Both the position numbers and the translations under genes were made by a program. A stretch of DNA of 64,000 nt. Origin: Saprospiraceae bacterium (GTDB lineage: Bacteria > Bacteroidota > Bacteroidia > Chitinophagales > Saprospiraceae). The notes beneath the pieces were generated by a model. The model had not been told where the DNA came from. It worked only from the letters and a program-made list of their open reading frames with translations, and searched no databases. Shown piece after piece: positions 1-11,315 of the stretch. The DNA lies in assembly GCA_016716335.1 (NCBI GenBank), contig JADJWN010000002.1, forward strand, positions 372,001-436,000. Reading direction: 5' to 3'. The stretch's first letter is position 1. Each line of letters opens with the position of its first letter.

Positions 1-402
1 CGGTCGATTGGTAAATTTTACGCCAAAATGCTCCAGTACATTGGATGATCCGCTGACTGAAGAAACCCCGTAGTTGCCATGTTTGGTGACTTTGTATCCC
101 GCTCCGGCTACTACAAAGCATGCAAGGGTAGAGATATTGAAGGTGTTTTTGCCATCGCCACCGGTGCCGCACAGGTCCACAGCCGGCGTGCCGTCAAAGT
201 CCACCTGTACACAAAGTTCCAGCAAAGCATCTCTAAATCCTGCCAGTTCATCTACCGATATATTGCGCATCAGATACACACAGATAAATGCAGCTATCTG
301 TGAGGGGTTGTATTCGTTTTGAGAAATGCGTACCAGTACGTCCCTTGCCTGCTCGCGGGTGAGCTTCTGATGCTCAAACAATTGATTGAGTATGGCCTTC
401 AT
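1..402 (-). CDS. trpD: Anthranilate phosphoribosyltransferase (N-terminal part, runs off the window)
   Basis: Catalyses transfer of phosphoribose from PRPP to anthranilate, the second step of tryptophan synthesis in the cytoplasm. Only the first 134 residues are inside the window. I translated the minus strand from the ATG at 402: it gives the TrpD N-terminal helical domain followed by the PRPP-binding motif DLCGTGGDGKNTFNIST and then KHGNYGVSSVSGSSNVLE, which are diagnostic family signatures. The ATG overlaps the trpG stop by four bases (ATGA), so the two genes are translationally coupled in one trp operon that continues to the left. Nothing odd is seen in the visible part. Confidence 0.95.
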   Translation of the reverse strand, partial: MKAILNQLFEHQKLTREQARDVLVRISQNEYNPSQIAAFICVYLMRNISVDELAGFRDALLELCVQVDFDGTPAVDLCGTGGDGKNTFNISTLACFVVAGAGYKVTKHGNYGVSSVSGSSNVLEHFGVKFTNRP

Positions 403-971
403 AAATTCAGAAAATTGGTGAGCATAGTCTTTCCATCGGGAGTCATGATGGATTCAGGGTGAAACTGCACTCCATATACTTGATATTCCTTATGATAGGC
501 TGCCATGATTTCGCCATCAACATCCACTGCTGATACCTGCAGGGTGTCGGGGATATGGTCTTTGTCTATAACCCAGGAATGGTATCTGCCTGCTTCAAAA
601 GTATGATTCACTCCGCTGAATATCGGGTCTTTGCTGTCAGTAATATGCATAGTGGTTTTCATGCCGTGAAATACCTTCGGAAGATTGCGAAGCTGACCAC
701 CATATACTTCGCCGATGGCCTGCAATCCCAGACATACGCCGAATATTTTCTTTTCCGGCCCATATTTTTGTATCACTTCTTTCAGCCTGCCGGCTTCATC
801 GGGGATGCCCGGCCCGGGAGAAAGCACCATGTAGTCAAAATTGCCCACCTCTTCAATATCGAAAGCATCGTTTTTCCATACAGTGACTTCATTGTGTATG
901 ATTTCCCGTATCAGATGTACCAGATTGTAGGTGAATGAATCGTAATTGTCGATGATCAACACTTTTTTCAT
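399..971 (-). CDS. trpG: Anthranilate synthase component II (glutamine amidotransferase)
   Basis: Supplies ammonia from glutamine to TrpE for anthranilate synthesis. The 190-residue protein is a complete class I glutamine amidotransferase: nucleophile Cys80 in GVCLG, and His171 and Glu173 in FHPES, with the TrpG/PabA oxyanion motif SPGPGIP near residue 51. The start at 971 (MKKVLIIDNYDS) is chosen because family members begin there; an upstream in-frame ATG at 1010 would add an atypical 13-residue extension. Its stop overlaps the trpD start. PabA (folate synthesis) has the same fold and the protein may serve both, but the trpD neighbour favours TrpG. Confidence 0.95.
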   Translation of the reverse strand: MKKVLIIDNYDSFTYNLVHLIREIIHNEVTVWKNDAFDIEEVGNFDYMVLSPGPGIPDEAGRLKEVIQKYGPEKKIFGVCLGLQAIGEVYGGQLRNLPKVFHGMKTTMHITDSKDPIFSGVNHTFEAGRYHSWVIDKDHIPDTLQVSAVDVDGEIMAAYHKEYQVYGVQFHPESIMTPDGKTMLTNFLNL

Positions 972-1103
972 GCTCCTGTTAAATTGTTTTGAATGAAAAA
1001 CAGAGTGCAAAGAAAAAGGCTTTCCACCTAATGTGAAAAAAAACGGGGCTTTATATGCTAAAACTGTAATCCGGCAGGAGCTGTGAACAGGAGGAAAACA
1101 ATG

Positions 1104-1137
1104 AAAAAACCCCTGAAAATCAACGGGATTTCAGGGG
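1104..1137 (-). terminator. Intrinsic terminator of the CBS-pair gene
   Basis: Bases 1110-1118 (CCCCTGAAA) pair perfectly with 1129-1137 (TTTCAGGGG). Read on the minus strand, the hairpin is followed directly by a run of six T (1109-1104). It lies just downstream of the minus-strand CBS gene that ends at 1172. Confidence 0.85.
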
Positions 1138-1171
1138 CTGTTTCGCTCAGAAGTGTACCGGTCGTGCTTTG

Positions 1172-1612
1172 TCAGGAAGCCGTGGCGTATTCCTCTTCAA
1201 AGACTTCCTTAAACAGAATAGGGGTAGGATACTCTTTCTTAAATTCATACTTGAGTACGTCAAATGAGGTGACCAATCCTACCAGCATACCGTCCCGGAC
1301 GATGGGAAGTGCATGAAATCGATTATCCAGGAATAATTCTGCTGCCGTGCCGATTTTATCTTCCGGACTTAATTTGAGGATCCTGGTGGACATGACGTCT
1401 TTTACTTTGATGTTGTCATACTCTGACATTTTGATGTCCTTCTTCCAGAGATCATAGGTTGTGATAAGGCCTACCAGCCTTCCTTCGTCCACCACGGGTA
1501 AATGATGGATTCGGCGATTTAAAAAATACTCTTTTGCCAACGCAAGAGTGTCTTCAGGGTGCAATGTAATCACCTTTTTAATCATAATACTTTGTACAGT
1601 TTCATTCATCAT
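1172..1612 (-). CDS. CBS-domain pair protein
   Basis: A 146-residue soluble protein made almost entirely of two CBS motifs (about residues 8-60 and 70-125), each with the usual pattern: a VMSxxxxxLxPEDT-type strand, a helix, then HxLPVVDxGxLVGLIT and HALPIVRDGMLVGLVT. Such stand-alone pairs (Bateman modules) bind adenosine nucleotides and act as energy or redox sensors for partner proteins. No enzymatic domain is attached and no partner is evident nearby. The start is placed at the tandem ATG at 1612/1609; further upstream ATGs in frame add basic, non-CBS sequence. It has its own terminator. Confidence 0.85.
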   Translation of the reverse strand: MMNETVQSIMIKKVITLHPEDTLALAKEYFLNRRIHHLPVVDEGRLVGLITTYDLWKKDIKMSEYDNIKVKDVMSTRILKLSPEDKIGTAAELFLDNRFHALPIVRDGMLVGLVTSFDVLKYEFKKEYPTPILFKEVFEEEYATAS

Positions 1613-1864
1613 AGGCAGTGGATTTTTGAAGTGAGTAATTCGGTTGAAAAACATTTGCAATTTAATACATTTAAGCACTTTTGTCAAGTACATTAACAAA
1701 ATTATATGGCATAAATTATTGCATGTTTCGAATAATAGTTCAAATCATGGATTCAATATGGAATATAGCTCTGTGTTATACCAATTTGGTTCAATAGTAT
1801 TTTTTGCCTCGAATGCGGGATTTTTAACTTTCAGAAATGATTATCTGTACGAAAGTCTATTGTA

Positions 1865-2146
1865 TTATTTTTTGCTTTTTCCGGCCAGAATGCCCCATCC
1901 TCCGCTACCCAGAAGGAATCCGAATGCATACCAGAATCCGTTGTTGCATGAGGCAAATACAGTGACATCCGCTTTAAACAACATGCCGATCAGTCCAAAA
2001 GGAGCAATGATGCCATGCCACAGACCTCCCAAAAATCCATAGCTGTCCTCCGGGGCACAGCCTGTATTAGCCACTCTTTCCGCACATCCTGAGAGCAGTA
2101 TCATTATGCACAGGACAGAGGCCAGTCTTTTGTGAAATTTACTCAT
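1865..2146 (-). CDS. Small conserved lipoprotein
   Basis: A 93-residue protein with a lipoprotein signal peptide ending in the lipobox LLSGC (Cys21), so it is probably lipid-anchored in the envelope. After a short polar stretch it has two glycine-rich hydrophobic segments (about residues 37-58 and 68-89) that could be membrane-inserted. I do not know a function. It lies 18 bases downstream of the amidohydrolase on the same strand, so the two are probably cotranscribed. It ends with a basic GKSKK tail. Confidence 0.7.
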   Translation of the reverse strand: MSKFHKRLASVLCIMILLSGCAERVANTGCAPEDSYGFLGGLWHGIIAPFGLIGMLFKADVTVFASCNNGFWYAFGFLLGSGGWGILAGKSKK

Positions 2147-2164
2147 TGCTTATTGTTATCTGAT

Positions 2165-3493
2165 TTATTTGATTCTTTTGCCATGTTTGATGACCATATC
2201 CACATTCTGGAGTAATGCTATATATCTCAGCACATCTCCTTTTACTGCGATAATGTCGGCATATTTTCCTTCGCTTATGGTACCATATGCATGATCTGCA
2301 CCCATTGCCTTAGCAGGCCAGTAGGTAGCTGCCTTGATGCTGTACATGGCATCCATTTTAAATTCGTTGGTCCATACATCCAGTTCGTTCCAGGTACTCT
2401 GGCAGTGAAATTTCATAGGTATGCCACTGTCAGTACCTATGAGCAGCACCACTCCGGCATCTCTCAGTTGTTTTACTTTTTTCTCGAGGGTAGGCTTACG
2501 GATAGGAGTCAATTGAAAATAGGGTAATCTGCCCGGATAACGGATGGAATTCCGGATATCCTCCACAATCGACCGGGGCAGGCCCTCATGCCAGCAATCG
2601 TTGTCTAATTTTTCTGGATTGTCACGTGTATATTCATAATTGTACAGACCTTCGACGGTAGGAGTCCAGTACAGAGGGCCGAGATTCATTTTGGCGGTAC
2701 GCTCCTTGATCATCGCCAGGATATCTTCAGGATACTCGGGGGCAGAGCTGAGACCTGTATGTTCAAAACAATCCACTCCTGCTTCCAGCCCCAGTCTTAT
2801 TTCGTCCGGCCGGTGACTGTGCGCTACTACGGGCAGCTTGTATTTATGTGCTTCTTCTACGATTGCTTTGATTTCTTCCTTACTCATTTCATCGTGGTCA
2901 ATCATTTTGATACAATTTACCCCAGCTTTGGCCAGCTTCTGTACTTTAGCCCTTGCATCTGCCGGACCATAGATACCCCATCTGAAAGCCTCGGTACCGG
3001 GATAGGGTCTGTGCTGCAGAAAAGGTCCGGATACATAGATGGTTGGACCGGGGATTTCTCCCCTGTTGATTCTTTCTCTCACGTTGATACTTGCTTCTAA
3101 GGGTGCTCCCAGATCCCTGGCACTTGTCACACCTGCTTTGAGCAGCTGCAGGGCAGAGGAAGGCATGATGACTTTTTCAAATTGATCAATATAAGCCGTG
3201 TCCCAATGGGTGTAGTCACTATGTCCATTGATCATCAGATGCACATGCATATCCCAAAGTCCGGGTAAAACACTCATCCCTTCTGTGGAAATGATTTCTG
3301 CTCCCTCCGGAATCGGGGTATTGCCCTGATGTCCAACCTTTTTGATTTTTTCCCCTTCTATGATGATGACACTATTGTGTACAGGTTTACCTCCATACCC
3401 GTCAATCAATGTACCACCTACCAATGCCTTGATCTGTCCAAAAGCACCGTATGCCAGGCTTATAAACACAGCCAATAATAAGGAAGCCTTCAT
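2165..3493 (-). CDS. Exported metal-dependent amidohydrolase (imidazolonepropionase-like)
   Basis: A 442-residue amidohydrolase-superfamily enzyme with an N-terminal signal peptide (cleavage probably after AYGAFGQ, residue 20), so it acts in the periplasm or is surface-exposed. Metal-site residues are visible: His83 and His85 in DMHVH, a candidate bridging Lys196 in NCIKMID, His225 in VAHSH, His245 in FEHTG and Asp355 in GTDSG. This arrangement matches the imidazolonepropionase/prolidase-like subfamily that hydrolyses cyclic amides or dipeptides; the substrate cannot be read from sequence. It is the first gene of a two-gene unit with the small lipoprotein downstream. Confidence 0.85.
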   Translation of the reverse strand: MKASLLLAVFISLAYGAFGQIKALVGGTLIDGYGGKPVHNSVIIIEGEKIKKVGHQGNTPIPEGAEIISTEGMSVLPGLWDMHVHLMINGHSDYTHWDTAYIDQFEKVIMPSSALQLLKAGVTSARDLGAPLEASINVRERINRGEIPGPTIYVSGPFLQHRPYPGTEAFRWGIYGPADARAKVQKLAKAGVNCIKMIDHDEMSKEEIKAIVEEAHKYKLPVVAHSHRPDEIRLGLEAGVDCFEHTGLSSAPEYPEDILAMIKERTAKMNLGPLYWTPTVEGLYNYEYTRDNPEKLDNDCWHEGLPRSIVEDIRNSIRYPGRLPYFQLTPIRKPTLEKKVKQLRDAGVVLLIGTDSGIPMKFHCQSTWNELDVWTNEFKMDAMYSIKAATYWPAKAMGADHAYGTISEGKYADIIAVKGDVLRYIALLQNVDMVIKHGKRIK

Positions 3494-3638
3494 GTTTCTT
3501 TTGTTTTATTTAATGAGAAGCGAAAGTTACAAATAAAATGGAGTGTGTTATATTCCCTTGAAAAATTTCCTGTACCTACATAACTTTTTGTTTGGGTAGT
3601 TAATTCCTCTTCACTTCATCCGGCATAATTTATTTCGA

Positions 3639-3646
3639 TACTTTTG
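3639..3646 (+). promoter_or_regulatory. Candidate -7 element of a Bacteroidota promoter
   Basis: TACTTTTG matches the Bacteroidota -7 consensus TAnnTTTG and sits 16 bases ahead of the ATG at 3663, so the leader would be very short. No clear TTG is seen at the -33 position. Confidence 0.4.
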
Positions 3647-3662
3647 CGTATTAACAGTGCTT

Positions 3663-6600
3663 ATGCAGCTGAAGTACCTACTGACTTTACTATCTGTTCT
3701 CTGTTTCTTTGCAGTCTCACAGGCGCAAAGAGAAGCTGCAGGCCGTCTGAAATACAAAACATTGGTGCTCAGCCGGTGCGAAGCAGAGCCTGACAGGCTT
3801 AGCCTCATACCTTCATCCGTAGAAGTCAGAGACGCTGCCGGAGTCCGGATAAAACATTTTACTATCAGTAACCGGCGGGTACTTTTTGCGGACAGCATAT
3901 GTACGAAGTATGCCGGGCAGGAAATATTCATCCAATACCGCACCTTTGATTTCGATGCTTCCAGGACTCATTTTGTGCTGGATTCTGCGATGCTGACCTA
4001 TCAGGACATCGCTATCGGAGGGTACGAACTGAGGCAAATCACTAAAAGCCCGGGTATCATAGACGCACCCGGACTAAACTACCGAGGCAGTTTTGCAAGG
4101 GGATTGTCTGTAGGAAACAGCCAGAGTCTGGTACTGAATTCCAATTTTGACCTCCAGCTGTATGGTGATCTGGGAGGAGGATTGAAAGTAGCTGCGGCCA
4201 TTTCTGATGAAAATCTGCCTATTCAGGCGCAGGGTAATACACAACAGTTGCAGGAATTTGACAAAGTATTCATTCAGGTTTCAAAAGACAGGACTACAGT
4301 GACAGCCGGTGATTATGAACTGCGAAGGCCGGACTCTTATTTCAGCAATTACTTCAAAAAACTCAAAGGCCTGAGTGTATCGAATAAATCGGACCTCAAT
4401 GATAAAGTATCGCTGACCACTGCCGGAAGTTTTGCTATATCAAGGGGAAAATTTGCCAGACAGATCCTGGATATACGGGAGGGAAATCAGGGCCCTTACC
4501 GACTGCAGGGCAATAATGGCGAACGCTTTATTATCGTACTTGCAGGCACTGAAAAGGTGTTCTTCAACGGGATACTGCTCACCCGTGGATTTGATTATGA
4601 TTACATCATGGATTATAACAGGGCGGAAATCAGTTTTTCGCCTACCCGGGTGATAGCCAGAGATTCGAGGGTAATTGTAGAATTTGAATATACAGATATC
4701 ACCTATCTCCGTTCACTTTACAGTGCCAATGCTACATTTGAAGGGCCCAAATGGAAAGCAAATTTCAACTTTTACTCCGAGCAGGACAGTAAAAATGCCA
4801 CCGGTGATATACAGCTGGATTCTACTGACATAGCCATATTGTCTCAAAGTGGTGACGATAAATCTAAAGCTGTAAGGTCAGGAATCCGGTCGGTGACTCC
4901 CTCTGAAAGGGTGGAACTCAACAGAATTCTTTACAAAGGAATAAAAAATGCATCTGTTCCTGAAGGTGTCATTCTGGTCTTTACAGAAAGCATTGACAGT
5001 GCAGAGTATATCGCTTTTTTTACGGAGGTGGGAACAGGGCTTGGAAACTATGAAATAGATAATACACAACTCAGAAATTCGAGAGTGTACCGATATGTAG
5101 GGGAAGGAATGGGAAGGTACAGGCCTATTATTCAGCTGATTCCTCCCGAAAAAAAACAGTTGATTACCTTCAATGCGACTTTCAGTCCCACTGCTTCCAC
5201 TGAACTTTTTGGTGAACTGGCTCTGAGCAATCTGGATCTCAATACCCGGTCAGCCCTCAACAATGAAGATAACACCGGAATTGCAGCCTTTACCGGGATA
5301 AAACACAGTTTCCGCTTAGATACGGCTGCCCGTTGGAAACTTACCACACAGCTGAAGCATGAATTTGTATCTGAAAACTTTAATGCACTCAACCCTTACC
5401 GCCCTCCGGAGTTTATCAGAGACTGGAATGTCACCGCATTGACCCGAAGAGGAGTGGAAAATATTCTGAGTACCTCTGCCACATTATCATCAGGCAAGTC
5501 ATTCAGTCTTGATTACGGCTTCAACTTATATGACAGAGCCGGATTGTACTCCGGTAAAAAACATCAGATTACCTGGATTACCCGGACAGAAAGATGGCAG
5601 ATCAGGGCATACTCCTCCTTTCTCAACTCAGAATCCAACACTCTGGGCAAAACCACTGATTTTATTCGGCCCAATATCAATGCCAGATATCTGATAGATA
5701 AGAAATATGGATTTTATGCCGGAATAGAATGGGACGCAGAATCCAATCTGCTCCGCAGTACAGGTGCAGGAAATCTTTTGAACAACAGCTATCAGTACAG
5801 CCATATCAAAGGCTATGCTGAGACGGATTTTCAGAAAGACCTTGCATTCAGGCTGGCTTACTCGGTGCGTACCGATTATTTTGCAGATGCAGATACCTCA
5901 CCAAAGCTTCAGAAGCAGCAGAACTTGAATTAAGTGGCAAGTGGCATCAGGGCCGTGCTTCAGAATTGTCCTGGGCTGTGACCGGCAGAAATCTCAGATC
6001 ATTCAGGCCTGAACTCATTCTGGGTGAAACCAACCGTCGTTCATTGCTGGGAAGACTGGATTACGGGCTGCAGTTATGGAACGGTGCCTTACGAAGCAAT
6101 ACACTTTTTAATGTGAATTCGGGACAGGAGCCGAAGATTGAATATATATTTCAGAGAGTGGAAAGAGGGCAGGGCGAATATTTTCTTATCAACCCGACCG
6201 AAAATCCCAATCTTTCCAATATTCAGGATTTCAGATACGATCCGTCCAATCCATTATCCGAGTATATCAGGCTCACTTTATTCAACAATGAATTTATACG
6301 TACCCAAAATTCGGAAATCAATCAGAATATCCGGATTGAAGCTGTCAGATTCTTTAAGGATCAAAAACAGAATCAAAAGAAATCTTCATGGCAAAAATGG
6401 GTGTCCCGCATTTCTGGATTATCTAATATTAGAATGTCCAAAAGAAGAATGGACAATGCCACCGGCGGTTTCGGAGGATTTTTCAATTTTGATTTCAGGG
6501 ATACGGCTTTGGTGGCTTACAATGCCCTGCTCAATAATTCATTGTTTTTTAACCGGGGAAATGTGCTGTATGATATACAACTCACCAACCAGCAGACCCG

Positions 6601-7162
6601 CAACCGGACTGCCCGGGTCAATGGGTATGAGGACAGAGAGAATCAGGAGTATCTTCTCAGAGCACGGCTCAATGTAAAACGAAAGGCTGATGTTTTTATC
6701 ACTGCTGCTTCAGGTACTACCCGCTATGAAGTAGAAATATTCCCGGAAAGAAACCTTGATATCCGATATTACAGAATCAATCCCGAGGTGAGTTACCGGC
6801 CGTCGCAGACTACGCGGATAATCCTTAAATACATTCATACCGACAAGTATCAGCAGATACTCACCAAGGATAATGCAAGCATCAGAGATGTCACCATCGA
6901 AACCAGCTGGCGTAAAGCTTCGGGATTCAGTCTGGATCAGTCTTTCAGCTGGGTCAATATCCGTTTTACCGGTTTGCCCAACAGCCCCATCGAGTATGAT
7001 ATGCTCGAAGGCCTGAAAAACGGAACCAATTTCTTGTGGACTTTCACCTACACCAAGAGGCTGGCAGGAAATATTGACATGACCCTTAACTATGAAGGCC
7101 GTAAAACTGGAATTTTACCACCTGTGCATGTGGGCCGGATGCAGGTAAGGGCTACATTCTGA
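3663..7162 (+). CDS. Large outer-membrane beta-barrel protein, interrupted by one frameshift
   Basis: About 1,166 residues when read across a single frameshift. It has a signal peptide (cleavage near AVSQAQ) and long stretches of alternating beta-strand pattern rich in aromatic residues, typical of Bacteroidota outer-membrane proteins; the conserved-looking block around residues 290-340 (VFFNG...LLTRGFDYDYIMDYNRAEISF) recurs in a family of large uncharacterised surface proteins of this phylum. The reading frame changes at 5903-5905: AAA there should be AAAA, giving SPKASEAAELELSGKWHQG and joining the upstream and downstream parts. No function can be assigned. The start is the ATG at 3663, followed by a good signal sequence. 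Confidence 0.7.
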
Positions 7163-7289
7163 TGATACAGAAAATCAAGGGAAAGTGAGCCGGATTGTCG
7201 CCCCGACGTTAAACTTTGATATAGTTTCCTCAGTTTCATTGTATAAATGTATTTTTACACTGTTTTATACTTTCTAAACTCAATTTTCA

Positions 7290-10200
7290 ATGCGTTTTCT
7301 GATTTCAATTTTACTTACAGCAACTTTTGCGCTGACTACACATGCACAAAATCTCTGGCAGCAGGTCAGGGATGTCAGAATTAATGGCAGATCCACACCG
7401 GATATTCACCCTCAGAAGTTTACTTCATACAAACTTAACCTGACCGGGCTCGAAACGCTTTTAGCCAAGGCTCCGGAGGAATTCACCGGTCTGAGAGGTG
7501 GTCAGGATTTGGCAGTCAGCCTGCCCATGCCTGATGGCAGTTACCGTTCTTTCAATATATTCAGAACCAAGGCCATGGAAGACGGACTGGCCGCAAAATA
7601 TCCCGGGCTTAAATCCTTCAAAGGCTTTCAGGCAGACGATCCATCTGTCACCGCCAGAATAGATCTTGGTCCTTTCGGACTGCATGCCGCTATAGCACAT
7701 GAAGATGGTCTCATATATATTGACCCTTTCGCCAGACCCGATACCGAGCATTACATCAGTTACTACACAGAAGACCATATTTCTGATTTATATCAGAATG
7801 TACAATTATGTGGATTTGATGACAGTGAAGTGCATGTAATGGACAGACCCAGATTCGGAATGAGATCCGGAGCAACAGAAAAAAGAATGTTACGGGTGTA
7901 CAGACTGGCGATGGCCTGTACCGGGGAGTGGGGCAGCCGCAGAGGAACTGTGGAAAAAGCGTTGGCGGATATGGTTGCTATGGTCAACAGGGCCAATCTC
8001 ATTTATGAAAAAGAACTTTCCATCAGAATGATTCTTATTGACAACAACGACAGAGTAGTCTATATGGATCCCGATACAGACCCATATTCCAATGCTGATC
8101 AGGGAAGAACTATATTAGGACAAAATACAGCAGTACTCAATACCAGACTGGGTTCTGCCAACTATGACATAGGACATCTGCTGTCTGTATGTTTTGACGT
8201 AGGAGGTGTAGCCAATTATGGTGCCATGTGCAGCACCATCAAAGGAAATGGGGTGACCTGTCATAACAACAACAATATCGAAGCCATAGTAGTAAGGGTG
8301 GTGAGCCATGAAATGGGTCATCAGATGACAGCGAGCCACACTTTCAACCGCTGCGGACAGACAGACCAGCTTGCCCTGGGTACAGCCTACGAACCCGGCA
8401 GCGGCAGTACCATTATGTCTTATGCCGGCTCTTGTGGCAGCGACAATGTCACAGGCAACAACGATGACTATTACCATGTCGCTTCATTGGAGCAAATGCT
8501 GAGTTTTACCAACTCTCCTACACAAAATGCATTTAACTGCGCTCAAAAGATTGATCATAACAATTTCGTCCCCGAAATTACCCTCAATTATACCAATGGA
8601 TTTACCATTCCCAAAGCTACCCCGTTCGAATTGACAGGATCGGCCTTTGATGCCAACGGAGATAATCTTACCTATGTATGGGAACAGTTTGACAACGGAG
8701 CTTCTGCACCTTTGGGACAGCCGGAGGGAGATAGCCCTTTGTTCAGATCTATCCGGCCTACTGCCAATCCCACCAGATTCTTTCCCAATGCCAACAGCCT
8801 GCTGCTCAACACCAGATCAAACAGTGAAATATTACCTGAATATACCCGGAATATGACTTTCAGATTTGTGGTGAGAGATAATAATCCCAATGGTGGAGCG
8901 GTATCTTGGGAGGAGCTGAAATTTAAAGTATCGGGTGATGCCGGTCCCTTCCAGATGATTTATCCGCTGGAAGCTGAAAACTTTACTATCGGAGAAAAAG
9001 TAACCGTAAGATGGGATGTGGCCAATACCGATGCAGCACCGATCAATTGCCGGAAGGTAAATATTTACTTTTCCATTGACGGAGAGCTCCGAAATGGTCA
9101 ATCCAAGCTCATACTCGTAGCCAAGGAAACACCCAATGACGGAGAGGAAACTATCATAGTGCCCAACGTGGTATCTACACGGGTGAGAATAGTGGTGAAA
9201 GCTGCTGATAATATCTTTTTTACCTTGTCGAGAGTCAACTCCAGAATTCAGGCCCCCACACAGCCTGCTTTCTTTATGGATGTGGATAATGGAGTACAGA
9301 GTTCCTGCCTCCCGGATAATGTAAGTTACAGCTTTAAGACCGTGGGTTTCGGTGGTTTGAATGAAGATATCCGTTTTGAAGTGCTGGATGGATTACCCGA
9401 AGGAGCGGTGGCCACATTTACTCCTGAAACAGTGAAGCCGGGACAAAATGTTCGTATGGATGTAGATTTATCCGGGGTGAAAGGTACGGCAGAATATTAC
9501 ATAAGTGTCAGATCTGTGGTAGATGGCGTTGATACCCTTGACAGAGTGATTGCTCTCAATGTAACGGGAACAGATCTGGATTATATACATACCTTATTAC
9601 CTGCCGGTGAGTCCAGAGATGTAGGATTCACACAGCTATATACCTGGGATGGTAGAACAGATGCCAGGGGATACATACTTCAGGTAGCTACCAGTCCGGA
9701 TTTTAAACCTGAAAATATCGTAATTGCTTCTGACCAGACCGAAACCACTTATCAGTCCACCACCTTTCTGGAAAAAACCCGGTTGTATTACTGGAGGGTA
9801 AAAGCATACAACAGCTGCAGGGATGGAGAGTGGTCGGATGTGCAGGTTTTCTCTACAGAGGCATTTGATTGTTTCGGTGCAGATTCCGGACCTCTCTCGA
9901 TCAATATTTCTGCATCAGGAAGACCGACAATCGAAGCTACACTCAATGTTTTTGAGGAAGGTGTCATCAATTCCGTAATTGTAAAAAGCTCAGAGGTGAT
10001 CACCAATGGGTGGGAGATCTGGCCGCTTTTCTGACATCTCCGTCCGGAACAGAAGTCAATTTATGGACGCAGAGATGTGGCAGCAGCAAAGGTTTTAATC
10101 TTACATTGGATGATTCAAGTCCGATTCCTCTTGGCTGTCCTCTCAACGGAGGCAGAATTTTCCGCCCCGAAAATCCATTGGCTGCATTTAAAGGCGAATC

Positions 10201-10909
10201 TGTTAAAGGCCCCTGGAAAATACGTATAGAAGACCGTGTTCCCGGTAACGGAGGCAGACTCCTTGAATTCAATCTTGAATTCTGCTCCAAAATTAATGTG
10301 GTCAATCCGCAAATGATAAAGAATGATTTGCTCACGGTACCGGCAAAATCCTCCACTAAAATTGCATCCGACAAGCTTGAGGCAAGAATGGATGGCACGG
10401 CATCTGCCGGACTGAGATACATCCTGGTCTCCACAGTCGGAAAAGGGGTGTTGCTTTTGAATAATGAAGTTTTGAGAGCCGGAGCAGGATTTACCCAGGC
10501 AGATATCAATAGCGGACTGTTGAGTTACCTACATACCGGTGCCGGAAGCGAAACTGACAGATTTACATTCATCGTGGTAAATAATGAAGCAGGATGGACA
10601 GGTATCCATACTTTCAATATTGAAGTCGGCGAAAGCGAAGTGTCATCCGTCTCCGATACCCAATATCTCGATCAGCTCTGGCAGCTATACCCTAATCCTT
10701 CCACAGGACTGCTCAATGTTACCTCACTGCATGACAGTCAGGGTACATTCACGCTGCAGATATCAGACGTAAATGGAAGGATACTCCTCAATCAATCCTT
10801 CAGGGATAAGAACATAACTCTTGATGCCTCCGGTTGGTTGGAAGGATTGTACTTTGTGAAGATTGCAGAAGGCAACCAGCAGGTGGTGAAAAAATGGATT
10901 AAACACTAA
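7290..10909 (+). CDS. Secreted metzincin zinc protease with FN3, P-domain and T9SS sorting tail (one frameshift)
   Basis: About 1,206 residues across one frameshift. Order: signal peptide (1-20), N-terminal propeptide-like region, reprolysin-like (M12B-type) catalytic domain with zinc ligands His340, His344 and His350 and catalytic Glu341 in HEMGHQMTASH, Met-turn STIMSYAG (Met376), Ig-like/cadherin-like modules, a fibronectin III-like domain (about 760-850), a proprotein-convertase P-domain, and a C-terminal type A T9SS sorting domain (LYPNPSTGLLNV...VKKWIKH). It should be exported by type IX secretion and act outside the cell. The frame changes at about 10003-10008 within the P-domain; one missing base restores ITxWVGDLAAFL. 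A terminator follows. Confidence 0.85.
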
Positions 10910-10955
10910 AATCAGGCAGGTTTTCCATAACAGGATAGCCGACGACTTATAATGT

Positions 10956-10994
10956 AAAGGGTGGTTTTACCATAGTGTAAATCCACCTTTTTTT
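10956..10994 (+). terminator. Intrinsic terminator after the metzincin gene
   Basis: An imperfect hairpin (arms about 10956-10970 and 10977-10990, AAAGGGTGGTTTTAC against GTAAATCCACCTTT) is followed by a T run to 10994. Confidence 0.75.
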
Positions 10995-11315
10995 ATTTGA
11001 ATGGAAACAATTTTTCCAGGTATAAATCAATTCCTGAAAAACGCATGCTATGGAATGATTTATTATCTCTTCATACAATCAAGCATAAAATTCAAAAAAA
11101 TTTATAAAACACATTATGATTAAATGTAATGTGTAAATATTTAATTAAAAATATGATGAATAAAATTCTGCTGTTTCAGATGATTGAAGGGTTGTGCTTT
11201 GGTCAGGGCTATATATGCTTTCCGGATGTTTTTGGCACTCATTTTGCACTCTACACCTGAGGATTATTGTGTACAACGAATTTTATTGTTTAATCAAACC
11301 AAAAAATAACACAGT
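10995..11315. other. AT-rich intergenic region ahead of the response regulator
   Basis: About 320 bases, strongly AT-rich, with no supported gene. A 35-codon reading frame at 11154 is too short and featureless to call. No convincing TTG/TAnnTTTG promoter pair was found, although the regulator's promoter must lie here. Confidence 0.5.

Noticed and set aside
5895..5935. Programmed -1 ribosomal frameshift in the large outer-membrane gene
   Set aside because: No slippery heptamer of the X XXY YYZ type or downstream pseudoknot is seen; the many similar indels in other genes make sequence error far more likely.
5899..10006. Shared TCACCAA motif at the first two frameshift sites, as a possible methylation-linked base-calling error
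   Set aside because: It does not occur at the other indel sites, which are mostly homopolymers, so two matches are likely chance.
11154..11261. Possible small protein (35 codons) upstream of the response regulator
   Set aside because: Short, no conserved features, and located in AT-rich intergenic sequence.
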